DNA of 64,000 nt from Planctomycetota bacterium (GTDB taxonomy: Bacteria > Planctomycetota > Phycisphaerae > UBA1845), in assembly GCA_024276605.1 (NCBI GenBank), contig JAJRWX010000005.1, positions 64,049 through 128,048 of the forward strand, given 5' to 3'. This document shows positions 27,122 through 36,471 of this stretch, piece by piece. Under the pieces are notes generated by a model. That model worked only from the letters and a program-made list of their open reading frames with translations, had not been told where the DNA came from and ran no database searches. A program made the position numbers and the translations under genes. Numbering within the stretch: position 1 is the stretch's first letter; every line of letters begins with the position of its first letter.

Positions 27122-28510
27122 TCAAAAATTAGCCCAACGAACAGCCATCAGCGCCCGATGGAATCGTCGAAACGATAGTATACCCAGAAGCACATAACCA
27201 AAAAACATGACAAAAAGCTCCATCGGCATACCACAGAAAAACTTACGCCCAACAAATTCACTCACCCAATCGTCGTATGCAAAATAGCTTGTCATCAAAA
27301 CAGCCGTGAAAATAAAAAACGGCCAAAGTACGGTAGTTTCGTAGGCTAATACTTTCCGCACAACCGACGGATCAGGCAACATCCTATTCGCCATCCACCA
27401 TGTCGTTAGAATGGCCGCGACAAAATGAAGACCAATCCAACCCAGCAGCGGAGTCAATATGAGCATGTAAAAAGACATATATATCATGGATGAGAAATTG
27501 GGATTTGTGCTGAGAAACATTTGCGCAAAATATATCCAACTCGCACTGGCGATACTCAGTAGTAGGTAGTGCAACGTGACAAACTTCTTCGTTCTCTCGA
27601 CCGAAGTACGAATTTTCAACGCTCCGTAGAACGACTCCAAGTTCCGCAAACTAGCATTAGTCGTGGAAAAAAAGGCTGATGCCGACGCGCGACACGGCAA
27701 TTCCCACACGCACCCCGTCCGCCGCTTCTCCGGTAAGAGCGATTCATCCAACGCCAACCCGCACTCCGTACACTTGCCTTCGCTGGATTGGTGCGTCAAA
27801 TCATATCCGCACCCTTCGCATAGTTGAGGTAATTCTGTCGTATCAGCCGTCGAGACTAGATGATACCCAGCTCTACTAACCCAAATTAGCAATAGGCAAA
27901 GCGACACCAACGAGGGTAGCATAGTGATGTCCAGCATGTACACGAAAAGCCAATAAGGTGTCCTCGGGTTTAGCGATAGTCGTATGTATACATAGCAGGC
28001 GACTATACTATTAATAATCAAAACAAGAAGAGCAACGAAACCTAAGCTGCTCGCCATGCAACGGAAGGCATAACCAAACGAACTCGTTTGCCTATCTTTG
28101 CTCAACAACGAAGGCCATTTCAGCCATGCTAATAATAGATTCAAGGCTACCGCGATCACGCAAATCATGACGGAATTTAGAACAGACCTCGAAAATGCGC
28201 TTGTAGTCACCCAACTATTCCGAGTATCTCGTACGGCATTCATTAAATCCGAAAGATACAGAAGCTGATGTCCATAAGCCAATCGCGAAATTATCTGATC
28301 AAAGAACTTGGCTATAAGAATAACGCACGTTAGCACCGCACATCCGCATAGATAACTGATAACAAACGACGATGTTCTCGCATTCACCATCGTCTCAGCT
28401 GCTCGACCGGGTCGAAAGATGTACATCCACGGTGTGAGGATGACACGCCATGTCGATGCCATCTCGGTGACGTAGGGTTGCTGAGTGTCGATTGGCCTAT
28501 CGCTTGTCAT
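27122..28510 (-). CDS. Multi-pass membrane protein with a central CGYDL zinc ribbon
   Basis: About 462 residues from the ATG at 28510 (MTSDRPIDTQQPYV). The frame stays open to 28837, but that extra part is basic, low in hydrophobic order and overlaps a repeat with GGGTGGCATGG, so I exclude it. Several membrane segments precede and follow a four-cysteine ribbon near residue 230: CEGCGYDLTHQSSEGKCTEC. The ribbon is of the CxxCGYDLxG type common in planctomycete proteins and is shared with the gene at 37082, where it is N-terminal. Function unknown; a membrane sensor or scaffold is only a guess. A family D-type repeat and noncoding leader occupy 28511-28864. Confidence 0.75.
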   Translation of the reverse strand: MTSDRPIDTQQPYVTEMASTWRVILTPWMYIFRPGRAAETMVNARTSSFVISYLCGCAVLTCVILIAKFFDQIISRLAYGHQLLYLSDLMNAVRDTRNSWVTTSAFSRSVLNSVMICVIAVALNLLLAWLKWPSLLSKDRQTSSFGYAFRCMASSLGFVALLVLIINSIVACYVYIRLSLNPRTPYWLFVYMLDITMLPSLVSLCLLLIWVSRAGYHLVSTADTTELPQLCEGCGYDLTHQSSEGKCTECGLALDESLLPEKRRTGCVWELPCRASASAFFSTTNASLRNLESFYGALKIRTSVERTKKFVTLHYLLLSIASASWIYFAQMFLSTNPNFSSMIYMSFYMLILTPLLGWIGLHFVAAILTTWWMANRMLPDPSVVRKVLAYETTVLWPFFIFTAVLMTSYFAYDDWVSEFVGRKFFCGMPMELFVMFFGYVLLGILSFRRFHRALMAVRWANF

Positions 28511-28864
28511 GCTTTTAATCATACGCAGACGGAACGATGACGCGAGTCCACCACCACGAGCCGCTGGCTTCAGGGTGCATGACAAAATTGGCAGGTGGGT
28601 GGCATGGACAAACGCTGCGGAATCGGGCTGTAGAATGTCCAATGGATGCTGCTCGCGGCGTTTGCCCGTGCAGGCGCAACCGAGGAAAAGCACGGGCAAG
28701 CGTCGCCCCATACGCCTCTTTTCATCCGTGATCCCTTCAACGCGACGCTTGTCCATGCCACCCCACTCAAGCCCGCCTAATCTGTCTTGCACCCCTGGCT
28801 TCAACCCGCGCGAACGCTTGATGTGGTGAGTACTCATTCTCGGTCGATGTTCGCTGAATAATCG
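28511..28864. other. Leader region with repeat-like sequence
   Basis: 354 nt between the membrane protein start and the phosphatase stop. It contains GGTGGGTGGCATGGACAAAC and a matching GCGTTTGCCCGTGC further on, arms related to the GGGTGGCATGGG units at 36927 and 39965. Confidence 0.45.
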
Positions 28865-29899
28865 TTAAACAGCTAGTAGCTGCGATTTGGTGGAAGACGC
28901 CATCTGATCAGCACGAGTGGTAGTGGCTGGTACATGTAACGCTACGACGGCGACGTCGTCGGCTCTTTCATCTGATCGACTGAGTCTCACTTGCTTATTG
29001 ATCCGCTTGATAGTAGATGTCTGGGATATGGCACTGTGACCTTCCAGCCATGTAGCCACTGAATGCTCACCGGCTGTATGACCGGCACCGGGGGCGACGG
29101 CGGTCTCAAGGCCATCGCTATAAAAGAGCACCGTCTCACCGGGAACCAACTGCACTTCTCCCACCCCAAAATCCGCTCGATCCGTCATACCAACCAACGG
29201 GCCTTGTGCCATCAGTGATTTGGATTGGCCATCGGAACGCATCATCACAGGGTGACATCCCCCACCACGCGACCAACGAAGCAGGCCGGTTCGCTCGTGA
29301 TACACTGCGTAGGTTGCAGCGACGAACTGACAATCCGTTAGGTCTATCGCCAATATCTCACGGTTGAGTTGCGTAAGGACGGCTGAGGGGTCCATCGCGG
29401 AGACGTTGGTATCGCCTCCCGCCATACGGCAGAGCGATCGTTGTACGCACGCCACGAGTGTGCCCGCCGCCATACCATGCCCCGTCGCATCGATAACCCA
29501 CACGGCTAGATGTTCGTCATCCAAGCGAACGACATGATATAAATCGCCGGAGACGGAATCCGTCGGTACGAACAGAACATCAAAGTGAGCCGAATCGGAT
29601 GTTGGCAGCGTGTGTGGGAGTAAGTCTCGCTGCAACGCAGCCGCCTCACTTCGCTCGCTCTCCCACCGTGCAAGCAACTTTTCCTGTGCCGCCGCCCGTA
29701 ATCGCATCATAGCTAATTCACGCCGTAGAATGGTGTTATCGCGTCTGAGTTGGGCTTCTGCATCCACCGACGCAAGCTGTGTAACAAATGACGGTCCACC
29801 CATCGGATGAGCGCCATTAAGCACGACGTCAGCGGTTAATTTGTCAACGGTTTCGCTTGGCATACTTGTCTGCCATGTCGATCGACTACAAAGCGCCAT
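28865..29899 (-). CDS. RsbU/SpoIIE-type PP2C serine phosphatase
   Basis: 344 residues; an alternative start 12 codons in (MPSETVDKL) is possible. Residues ~45-95 look like a coiled coil (LRRDNTILRRELAMMRLRAA). The SpoIIE/PPM domain follows: FVPTDSVSGDLYHVVRLD, VWVIDATGHGMAAGTLVA (the metal-binding DxxGHG), LRWSRGGGCHPVMM, ETVLFYSDGLETA and RADDVAVVALHV. Such enzymes dephosphorylate anti-anti-sigma factors in partner-switching control. No STAS or anti-sigma kinase gene is next to it. The usual acidic metal-binding residues appear intact. A truncated relative of its 3' end lies at 26936-27078. Confidence 0.9.
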   Translation of the reverse strand: MALCSRSTWQTSMPSETVDKLTADVVLNGAHPMGGPSFVTQLASVDAEAQLRRDNTILRRELAMMRLRAAAQEKLLARWESERSEAAALQRDLLPHTLPTSDSAHFDVLFVPTDSVSGDLYHVVRLDDEHLAVWVIDATGHGMAAGTLVACVQRSLCRMAGGDTNVSAMDPSAVLTQLNREILAIDLTDCQFVAATYAVYHERTGLLRWSRGGGCHPVMMRSDGQSKSLMAQGPLVGMTDRADFGVGEVQLVPGETVLFYSDGLETAVAPGAGHTAGEHSVATWLEGHSAISQTSTIKRINKQVRLSRSDERADDVAVVALHVPATTTRADQMASSTKSQLLAV

Positions 29900-30427
29900 C
29901 TACAGCGCCGGGTACTATACGACGCGTGATGTGTCGGAAGAGATCAAGGGTGGCTAAAGATAACGCCCTATAATCCTTCACCTAAATCATCACGACCGGG
30001 GTATCCATACGCGGTCTTCGACTGCTCCCTACACATACTAAGAACAAGCCGCGTGATCGCTGAAGCGGGGCCGGGACGACCATATCAGGGCTGATAGGCT
30101 CACTAGCGATAAAACCCGCACTCAGCCGGTATTGATCCCGGTATGCCAACTCACCGGAGTCTGCCTCGAAAAAGAACGCCAAAAATATTTTGAAAGCAAC
30201 GGACGACAAATCCTCTGCGTGACGCTAAGCTTGCCGCCCCGCGGGCAGGCTGCGGGTAAGTGGATAGGCCAGTCGAACAAAGTTCGTCGAGACACTACAC
30301 TAGCACATAGCCCAATGCTGTGTAGCGGCTACAAACCTCACGAACGATGTTATTCCTCGTGAGACCGTGCAGACTAAAGCCTGCGGCTCGATACGACATG
30401 AGTTAAACCGCTCCGGCGGTAGGAGGA
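29900..30427. other. Intergenic region between divergent genes
   Basis: 528 nt with no gene I can support. It should carry the promoters of the phosphatase and glutamate dehydrogenase genes. AGCCTGCGGCTCG at ~30384 echoes the short family C unit. AGGAGG at 30421-30426 is the ribosome site of the next gene. Confidence 0.5.
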
Positions 30428-31684
30428 TTGATCATTTCATCCGCACATAATCCATTTCATCACGCGCAGGCGCATGTGGACCGTGCGTGCCACGATCTTG
30501 GCATGCGCGATGAAGTCCGCGAACTATTACGTCGACCCATGCGCGAATATCATGCCCTACTTCCACTACAGATGGACAATGGAAATCGCCGGGTCTATGA
30601 AGCGTATCGCGTGCAATACAACAATGCTCGTGGCCCCACGAAGGGCGGTATTCGCTGGCATGCCAACGAAACCATTGACACCGTCCGTGCCCTAGCCTGT
30701 TGGATGACCTGGAAGACTGCCGTACTGGACCTCCCACTCGGTGGCGGCAAGGGAGGGATCACCTGCAATCCCAGAGAACTTTCGGATACGGAAAAAGAGC
30801 GTTTAGCCCGCAGCTATATGCGCGCCTTCGCTCCGGTAATGTCCGTCGATCGCGACGTACCCGCGCCGGACGTTCACACGACACCGCAAATCATGGCCTG
30901 GATGCTCGACGAATATGAAATCATCACAGGCCAACACCATCCCGGCGTGATTACCGGCAAGCCTCTACCGTTAGGTGGATCAGCCGGTCGGGCAGATGCA
31001 ACGTCGTTCGGCGGCATGATTATCATTCGAGACATCGATGAAGCCTTGGGATTGAAACTGAATAAAGCACATTACGTGATTCAGGGATTTGGCAATGTGG
31101 GCGGCGGCATCGCTAAACTACTTCACGAGCAAGGTGGGTGTGTCGTGGGTATTAGTGCGGAAGACACAGCTCTGTATAATGTGAAGGGGATAGATATTCC
31201 CAGCGCTTTGGTTCATTACCAACGCAACGGGCAACGCTTGGCCGGGTTCGATGGTGCAGATGAAATCAGTAACGATGAGTTGCTCACATTGGCATGTGAC
31301 ATTCTTGTCCCGGCTGCAATTGAACACGCCCTTACCCGAAGTAATGCCGACGCAGTATCAGCCAGGGTGATCGTTGAATTGGCCAACGGACCTATCACCC
31401 CGTCGGCGGATCACATCTTTCGTGATAAAGGTATCGTGGTCGTACCGGATATCCTGGCCAATGCCGGCGGCGTCACGGTGTCTTACCTAGAGCAAGTACA
31501 AAACGCACACAACTACTACTGGTCACTGGAACAGGTACGTCATCAGTTAGACCAACGCATGTCCGGTGCATTTCGCTCGTTATGGGAATTATCGCAAGAA
31601 AGAAGTATCAGTATGCGAGATGCAGCCTATCAGATATCCGTAGAGCGCGTAGCTAAAGCTTGCGAGGTTCGCGGTTGGGTATAG
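30428..31684 (+). CDS. gdhA: Glutamate dehydrogenase (Glu/Leu/Phe/Val family), unusual start
   Basis: About 418 residues. GPTKGGIRWH, LPLGGGKGGITCNP (with the catalytic-site Lys), PAPDVHTTPQIMAWMLDEY and the Rossmann VIQGFGNVGGGIA are all intact. It should interconvert glutamate and 2-oxoglutarate with NAD(P). The start is odd. AGGAGG ends at 30426, a TTG at 30428 is too close to it, and the next codons are ATC (30431) and ATT (30434). The ATT is well spaced and would give SSAHNPF, close to where relatives begin. No ATG or GTG lies in frame until well inside the conserved part. The coordinate given uses the TTG; the ATT at 30434 is my preferred alternative. Confidence 0.92.
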   Translation: MIISSAHNPFHHAQAHVDRACHDLGMRDEVRELLRRPMREYHALLPLQMDNGNRRVYEAYRVQYNNARGPTKGGIRWHANETIDTVRALACWMTWKTAVLDLPLGGGKGGITCNPRELSDTEKERLARSYMRAFAPVMSVDRDVPAPDVHTTPQIMAWMLDEYEIITGQHHPGVITGKPLPLGGSAGRADATSFGGMIIIRDIDEALGLKLNKAHYVIQGFGNVGGGIAKLLHEQGGCVVGISAEDTALYNVKGIDIPSALVHYQRNGQRLAGFDGADEISNDELLTLACDILVPAAIEHALTRSNADAVSARVIVELANGPITPSADHIFRDKGIVVVPDILANAGGVTVSYLEQVQNAHNYYWSLEQVRHQLDQRMSGAFRSLWELSQERSISMRDAAYQISVERVAKACEVRGWV

Positions 31685-31717
31685 GGCATTCTCGTTTTGA
31701 GTGTAGTGCACGAAGGA

Positions 31718-32434
31718 CTATAGAGCAGTTTCTACGTTGCTGCTTGGTATGATGCGGTGAATGATTTCAAGCGCACGCTTCGCGGCTTCTTGCTCAGCCT
31801 GTTTCTTGGTCGGCCCCCATGCACTGGGATAACGACGACCGGCTACGGATACACCAACTTCAAAACATTTACTGTGGTCAGGCCCCTGTTCGTCTAACGC
31901 TTCGTAATAAGGTGTCGCAGAAAGCTGTTGTTGCGCGTATTGTTGCAGAGCCGATTTGTAATTTTCATGGTGCTCAGATGCCAGACAGTCATCAATGTGC
32001 GGTTCGGTTACACGAATAATGAATTCTTTGGCCGCATCCAAACCACCATCCAGGAAAATCGCACCGATCAATGCCTCAAGGACCGCAGCCCGCAGTGATG
32101 TCGGCAATGGACCTCGCCGATCAATGCCATTACCAAGAATAAGCAATTCTGCCAGACCTAACGAATCTGCGATGGCCGCACACACACGACGCGAGACAAT
32201 CACCGATTTAACTTTGGTCAAATCACCCTCGAGCCAATCACTGAAGCGATGGTAGAGTTCGCTGCATACTACCATGCCTAACACGGCATCGCCAAGAAAC
32301 TCCAGCCGTTCGTTACTTGTCACTCGAGAGGCCGCACACGAGGAATGTGTCAGTGCGGTTAATAATAGGTCAGGATTGTTATAATGATATCCCAGTACTT
32401 TTTCCGCGCGAGCGGTAAGATCGTCGCAATTCAC
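31718..32434 (-). CDS. rnc: Ribonuclease III
   Basis: 238 residues from a GTG at 32434, preceded on the minus strand by AAGGATGG at ~7 nt. The frame is open to 32578, but the upstream residues (MWHNRMRCGWPVCC) are not RNase III-like. The signature ERLEFLGDAVLGMV holds catalytic acidic residues, and the second catalytic cluster is in LEALIGAIFLDGG. The C-terminal double-stranded RNA-binding domain starts YKSALQQYAQQ and ends with PTKKQAEQEAAKRAL. It cuts double-stranded RNA in rRNA and mRNA processing. Confidence 0.95.
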   Translation of the reverse strand: MNCDDLTARAEKVLGYHYNNPDLLLTALTHSSCAASRVTSNERLEFLGDAVLGMVVCSELYHRFSDWLEGDLTKVKSVIVSRRVCAAIADSLGLAELLILGNGIDRRGPLPTSLRAAVLEALIGAIFLDGGLDAAKEFIIRVTEPHIDDCLASEHHENYKSALQQYAQQQLSATPYYEALDEQGPDHSKCFEVGVSVAGRRYPSAWGPTKKQAEQEAAKRALEIIHRIIPSSNVETAL

Positions 32435-32915
32435 TGTACCATCCTTACAGGCCGACGGCGAAAAGCACGACACGCGCGAGTTAAACTCGTCGTATCGTGG
32501 CGTTCGCCACGGGCCGGTTACGTTGTGGGAATAGGGGCAACATACGGGCCAACCGCAACGCATCCTATTGTGCCACAATTCAACACCTTAACGTAACATG
32601 ATTCGAGCGTTGAGTCAATGAAAACATAATAACGTCCGAGAATAATGGCGTTTTCATATCATTACATCATAAGATGCTACTAAAAATGGTCATAGTAAAT
32701 GTAGGCTAATGTCTGTTAGCTAATCGGGCGGAATATTCTCATTGTTTCTTGATTGCTCCTAGCCTCATTCAGCGTTTGACTACTCAGTAGACCACTATGA
32801 CATACTCAAGCAGTGGGCTTGCCCTGTAATAACAGCTGTATTACAATCTTTGTTTCACCGTACCCTGGACCGGTCTGGGGGTTATGTTGTTGTGTTTGCC
32901 CAATGATTAAACGCT
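32435..32915. other. Intergenic region between divergent rnc and rpmH
   Basis: 481 nt, AT-richer than the neighbours. It should contain the promoters of both rnc and rpmH. No gene, clear hairpin or repeat seen. Confidence 0.5.
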
Positions 32916-33053
32916 ATGCACTATCCAAGAAAAAACAGTAAGATCAAACGTATCCGAAAACAGGGATTTCGCGCTCGCATGCGCACATCTTCTGGTAGAA
33001 AGTTGCTGAATCGACAGCGCCGTCAAGGCCGGCATCGTATCGGAATTTCGTAA
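32916..33053 (+). CDS. rpmH: 50S ribosomal protein L34
   Basis: 45 residues from the ATG at 32916, easily missed because of its size. It reads MHYPRKNSKIKRIRKQ then GFRARMRTSSGRKLLNRQRR and ends GRHRIGIS. GFRARM with the flanking basic residues is the L34 signature. The protein binds 23S rRNA in the large subunit. In most bacteria rnpA and then yidC follow; here no rnpA is seen in the next 260 nt, and yidC sits about 8 kb away on the other strand. Confidence 0.93.
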   Translation: MHYPRKNSKIKRIRKQGFRARMRTSSGRKLLNRQRRQGRHRIGIS

Positions 33054-33316
33054 ACTCCGGTGGTTACGATGTGGTTCGCAACTCATTCCCACATAATATG
33101 CGGAAATTCAAGTACGAGAACTGGCGAGCCGTCAATGGTACGGATATACTCGCTTTTACGTTGGCGATACGTGTATCAGGTTCACCGTGTGGTGTACCCG
33201 CGTTCGTCTGGGCACAATGTATTTCATGTCAGATCGGAAGGCTGTGGGGGCAACGTCGCGTCACTTAACAACCTGCGCTATTTCCCCGCCATTCCGAACG
33301 GAAAAGTAACAGACCT

Positions 33317-35179
33317 ATGGTAGATCACAATCTGATCAACGAACTGGACACAGAAGATGGTGGATTAGGCTCGGGATTTGAATCCCTTTTCTCAGGTAGC
33401 GAAGGTGAGGCCGTTGTGGCGACCATCCTTGGTACGGAGAACAAAGAGTTTCAACCGGGGACAATTTTAACCGGTAAAATTGTTGGACTCGCTGGAGACG
33501 ACATCGTGGTCGATGTGGGACTCAAAAGCGAGGGGTTAGTGCCTTCATCGGAATGGGACGACCCTAGTTCGGTTGATATTGGCGATGAAGTCCAGGTATG
33601 GCTGGAAAACGTTGAATCAGATAGTGGGCATATCGTTTTATCCAAGCGAAAAGCTGATCGCCTGCTTAACTGGGAACGGATCATTGAATCCAAAAAAGAA
33701 GGTGACACCATCACCGGTAGCGTGATGCGCAAGATCAAAGGTGGCTTGTTGGTCGATATTGGCTACCCCGTTTTCCTTCCGGCCTCTCAGGTTGACATTC
33801 GTCGCCCCGGCGACATCGGCGAATACATCGGGAAGGACATTACCGCCAAAATCCTTAAGATCGACACAGAACGTCGCAATATCGTCATCTCGCGCCGTAA
33901 GCTCATCGACGAGGAACGCGCCGCAGCGAAAGACAAACTCATGACTGACATTGAGGTAGGTCAAACGCGCTCGGGTGTAGTGAAAAACCTGGCAGGTTTT
34001 GGTGCGTTCGTCGACCTTGGCGGCATCGATGGTTTGTTGCATATCACCGATATGAGTTGGGACCGTGTTGGTCATCCCTCTGAGATCGTAAAGATCGATC
34101 AGGATATTGAGATTAAGATCCTCAGCATTGACCGCGATAAAGAAAAAATTGCCCTTGGTCTCAAGCAACTGACCGTCAATCCTTGGGAAGAAGTCGAACA
34201 GCGCTACCCGCCGGACTCCAAACTAAGCGGGGAAGTCGTCAACATCACCAACTACGGTGCGTTCGTGAAAATCGAGAATGGCGTTGAAGGTCTGGTCCAC
34301 ATCAGCGAGATGAGCTGGACGCGCCGTATTAACCACCCATCCGAGCTTTTATCCGTAGGGGATACGGTGGATGTCATCGTTCTTGAGGTGAACAAGGACA
34401 AGCATGAGATTTCTCTCGGTCTCAAACAGACACAGCCCAATCCGTGGGAACACGTAGCCGACAAATATCCACCCAACACCCGCGTTTCCGGACGTGTTCG
34501 CAACCTGACGAATTATGGCGCTTTCGTGGAAATTGAGGAAGGCATCGACGGTTTGCTTCATGTATCGGACATGAGTTGGACCAAAAAAATCAACCACCCA
34601 TCCGAACTGATTAAAAAAGGCGACGAAATCGATTGTGTGGTCCTGAACGTGGACCAAGAAAAACATCGAATTGCGCTCGGTCTCAAGCAAATCCACGAAG
34701 ATCCATGGGAAAGGGCGGTGATCGACAATTACATTCCTGGTCAAATTGTCGAGGGTACGGTAACGAAAATTACGAATTTTGGTGTTTTCGTAGAACTTGA
34801 AGAGGACCTTGAGGGGCTACTGCACGTCAGTGAATTAGCCGATCATAAGGTTGAGGATCCGCACGCCGAGGTAAAAATCGGAGATAAGGTGCTGGTTAAA
34901 ATTCTTCGCGTTGATGCCGTCGAGCGTAAGATCGGTCTGTCGAAAAAGCGTGCAGAATGGTCCGCAGAACAGCAAGAAGCTGATACGGAAATCAAGAGCG
35001 TACCACGCAGAGGCGGCCTGGATGGACCCGGCGAACTGACGATAGACGCGCTTGATGCCACGATAGCGTCTAAAAGGCCGGAACCGGCACCTATTGCACC
35101 TGAATCGCCTGCCGGCGAAGACAAGGCCAAGGACGAAGGTGGTACTTCTGATGCATCAGCCGAGACGACGGATGGGTAG
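33317..35179 (+). CDS. rpsA: 30S ribosomal protein S1
   Basis: 620 residues with six S1 (OB-fold) domains. The domains begin near residues 45, 130, 215, 300, 385 and 475. Typical phrases are [16 protein letters not shown] in the second, [20 protein letters not shown] in the third, [20 protein letters not shown] in the fourth and [20 protein letters not shown] in the sixth. Domains 3-6 are the most alike. The C-terminal ~80 residues are acidic and low in complexity ([18 protein letters not shown]). S1 brings mRNA to the ribosome. The region is followed by the sigma factor gene on the same strand. Confidence 0.95.
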   Translation: MVDHNLINELDTEDGGLGSGFESLFSGSEGEAVVATILGTENKEFQPGTILTGKIVGLAGDDIVVDVGLKSEGLVPSSEWDDPSSVDIGDEVQVWLENVESDSGHIVLSKRKADRLLNWERIIESKKEGDTITGSVMRKIKGGLLVDIGYPVFLPASQVDIRRPGDIGEYIGKDITAKILKIDTERRNIVISRRKLIDEERAAAKDKLMTDIEVGQTRSGVVKNLAGFGAFVDLGGIDGLLHITDMSWDRVGHPSEIVKIDQDIEIKILSIDRDKEKIALGLKQLTVNPWEEVEQRYPPDSKLSGEVVNITNYGAFVKIENGVEGLVHISEMSWTRRINHPSELLSVGDTVDVIVLEVNKDKHEISLGLKQTQPNPWEHVADKYPPNTRVSGRVRNLTNYGAFVEIEEGIDGLLHVSDMSWTKKINHPSELIKKGDEIDCVVLNVDQEKHRIALGLKQIHEDPWERAVIDNYIPGQIVEGTVTKITNFGVFVELEEDLEGLLHVSELADHKVEDPHAEVKIGDKVLVKILRVDAVERKIGLSKKRAEWSAEQQEADTEIKSVPRRGGLDGPGELTIDALDATIASKRPEPAPIAPESPAGEDKAKDEGGTSDASAETTDG

Positions 35180-35272
35180 CTTGGCGGGCTAATGTTGACT
35201 GCCTGATTGCGAATCCTCAACGGTTCTTCACCATGCTACTATAATAATGGTAGACATGGCGAGGTTTTCTTT

Positions 35273-35290
35273 GAGGAGGTTTGAGCTATC
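35273..35290 (+). promoter_or_regulatory. Strong Shine-Dalgarno leading to an ATC codon
   Basis: GAGGAGG at 35273-35279 is followed 8 nt later by ATC at 35288-35290. Translation from ATC gives (M)AVDTGLQVYLKQINE, just where related sigma factors have ATG. TGA at 35282 closes the frame upstream, so no other start is possible in front. Confidence 0.75.
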
Positions 35291-36163
35291 GCTGTCGACA
35301 CCGGACTACAAGTTTATTTGAAGCAAATCAACGAGGCGGCACTCTTGACTCCCGAAGAGTAGAAGGAGTTCGGGGCCATTATCCGCAATGGTCAACAGGC
35401 CGCAGACGACTTTGCGAAAAAGCTCATAACACTTCACGAGCGAGAAAGAGCCGAATCCGACGCTGCCGAAGCGCGCGAAAGGATGGTCCGGTCTAATTTG
35501 CGACTGGTGGTCAACATCGCCAAAAAATACGCCAAGCGCGGCGTTCCGATTAACGACCTGATCAACGAGGGCAATCTGGGTTTAATACGCGCGGTTGAGG
35601 GATTTGACCCTGGCCAAAATACGCGTTTTAGCACCTACGCTTCGTGGTGGATCAAACAGGCCATCAAACGCAGTTTGATCAACAGTGACAAGCCCATTCA
35701 TATTCCGGCTTATATGGTGGAAATGATCTCGCGTTTTCGCCAAGCTGGAGAGCGCTTTCTCGAAACGGAAGGCCGCCCTCCCACGGTAGAAGAATTAGCT
35801 GAGAAGTTGGATATGACCGTGGCTAAGGTCAACCATATTCGCTCGGCGGTTAAGGCTGTTTCGACACCAACCCAAGACACAGACGACATCACCGGCGCAG
35901 CGTTGACTGAGGGACTGGCTGATGATCGTTCGCCGACCCCGGAAGATGCCCTGGCTTTTGAATCTGAAACAACCCAGGTGGTTGAATTGCTGGAAGAGCT
36001 GGATGAGCGCGAGTCGCGCATCCTACGCTTGCGCTATGGGTTGGACGGCGGCGAACCAATGACGCTCAAGGAGATTGGTAAGAAAATCAATCTCACCCGA
36101 GAGCGCGTCCGTCAGATCGAGGGTGAAGCGCTCAAGAAGATCAAAGAACATATCACAAGCTGA
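35288..36163 (+). CDS. RpoD-like sigma-70 factor, with ATC start and in-frame TAG
   Basis: The frame reads AVDTGLQVYLKQINEAALL, TPEE, TAG (35360-35362), KEFGAIIRNG, an extra ~25-residue helix, then ARERMVRSNLRLVVNIAKKY and on to the end. Region 1.2, region 2 (STYASWWIKQAIKRSLI), region 3 (HIPAYMVEMISRFRQAG) and region 4 (RESRILRLRYGLDGGEPMTL; LTRERVRQIEGEALKKI) are all recognisable. Downstream of the TAG the first ATG is at 35483, which would yield a 226-residue protein lacking region 1.2. The stop replaces a Glu/Lys position. So the gene is either broken at its 5' end, translated in two pieces (AAGGAG follows the TAG), recoded, or misread. It looks like a short RpoD-group factor rather than an ECF. 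Confidence 0.85.
35360..35362 (+). other. In-frame TAG inside the sigma factor gene
   Basis: TAG lies between codons for TPEE and KEFG, in phase with both the upstream region 1.2 and the downstream region 2. AGAAGGAG begins at the stop and could serve reinitiation at ATT 35378. TAG is used as a normal stop by neighbours such as rpsA, so general reassignment is unlikely. Confidence 0.9.
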
Positions 36164-36305
36164 TGCGACGATAGGCACGTGTTAAACGTATGCAACTCCA
36201 CGTAGGATAAAACCCACGTCTCGTGGCGTACAGGATGTCCTTGTTACACTCGGCTCAATTGTCGTAATTGGAGTCCCCCTTTCGATCGTTTATATTTACT
36301 CAAGT

Positions 36306-36391
36306 GCAAGCTCTTTTATTGAGTAGCGGTCAATACTCATCATTTCCCGAAAGATTGCTTCAAAAAAGCGATACGCAAAAACGAAGGATGC
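36306..36391 (+). repeat. Family E 86-bp repeat, copy 1
   Basis: Aligns without gaps to 52773-52858, with about 70 of 86 positions identical by eye. The best-conserved part is GCTTCAAAAAAGCGATACGC and AAAAACGAAGGATGC. It lies in the leader of the dUTPase gene. Confidence 0.8.
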
Positions 36392-36471
36392 TGTATACTG
36401 AATTCGGCCACCCTATCTACACGGCGGTCTACAGACTTGGGCGATCTAGGTACGGAAAAAGGAGCGACGTC

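Noticed and set aside
28511-28837. N-terminal extension of the zinc-ribbon membrane protein
   Set aside because: The sequence is basic and repeat-derived (GGGTGGCATGG unit), whereas the ATG at 28510 gives a compact start.
33060-33323. Small frames after rpmH as a possible rnpA
   Set aside because: None shows the RNase P protein signature or the right length (~110 residues); they overlap the leader of rpsA.
35288-36163. General reassignment of TAG to an amino acid
   Set aside because: rpsA, the kinase at 57243 and others end at TAG exactly where their families end, so TAG works as a stop here.
36268-36471. N-terminal extension of the dUTPase
   Set aside because: It overlaps the 86-bp repeat; the GTG at 36472 has a good AAGGAG and matches the family start.
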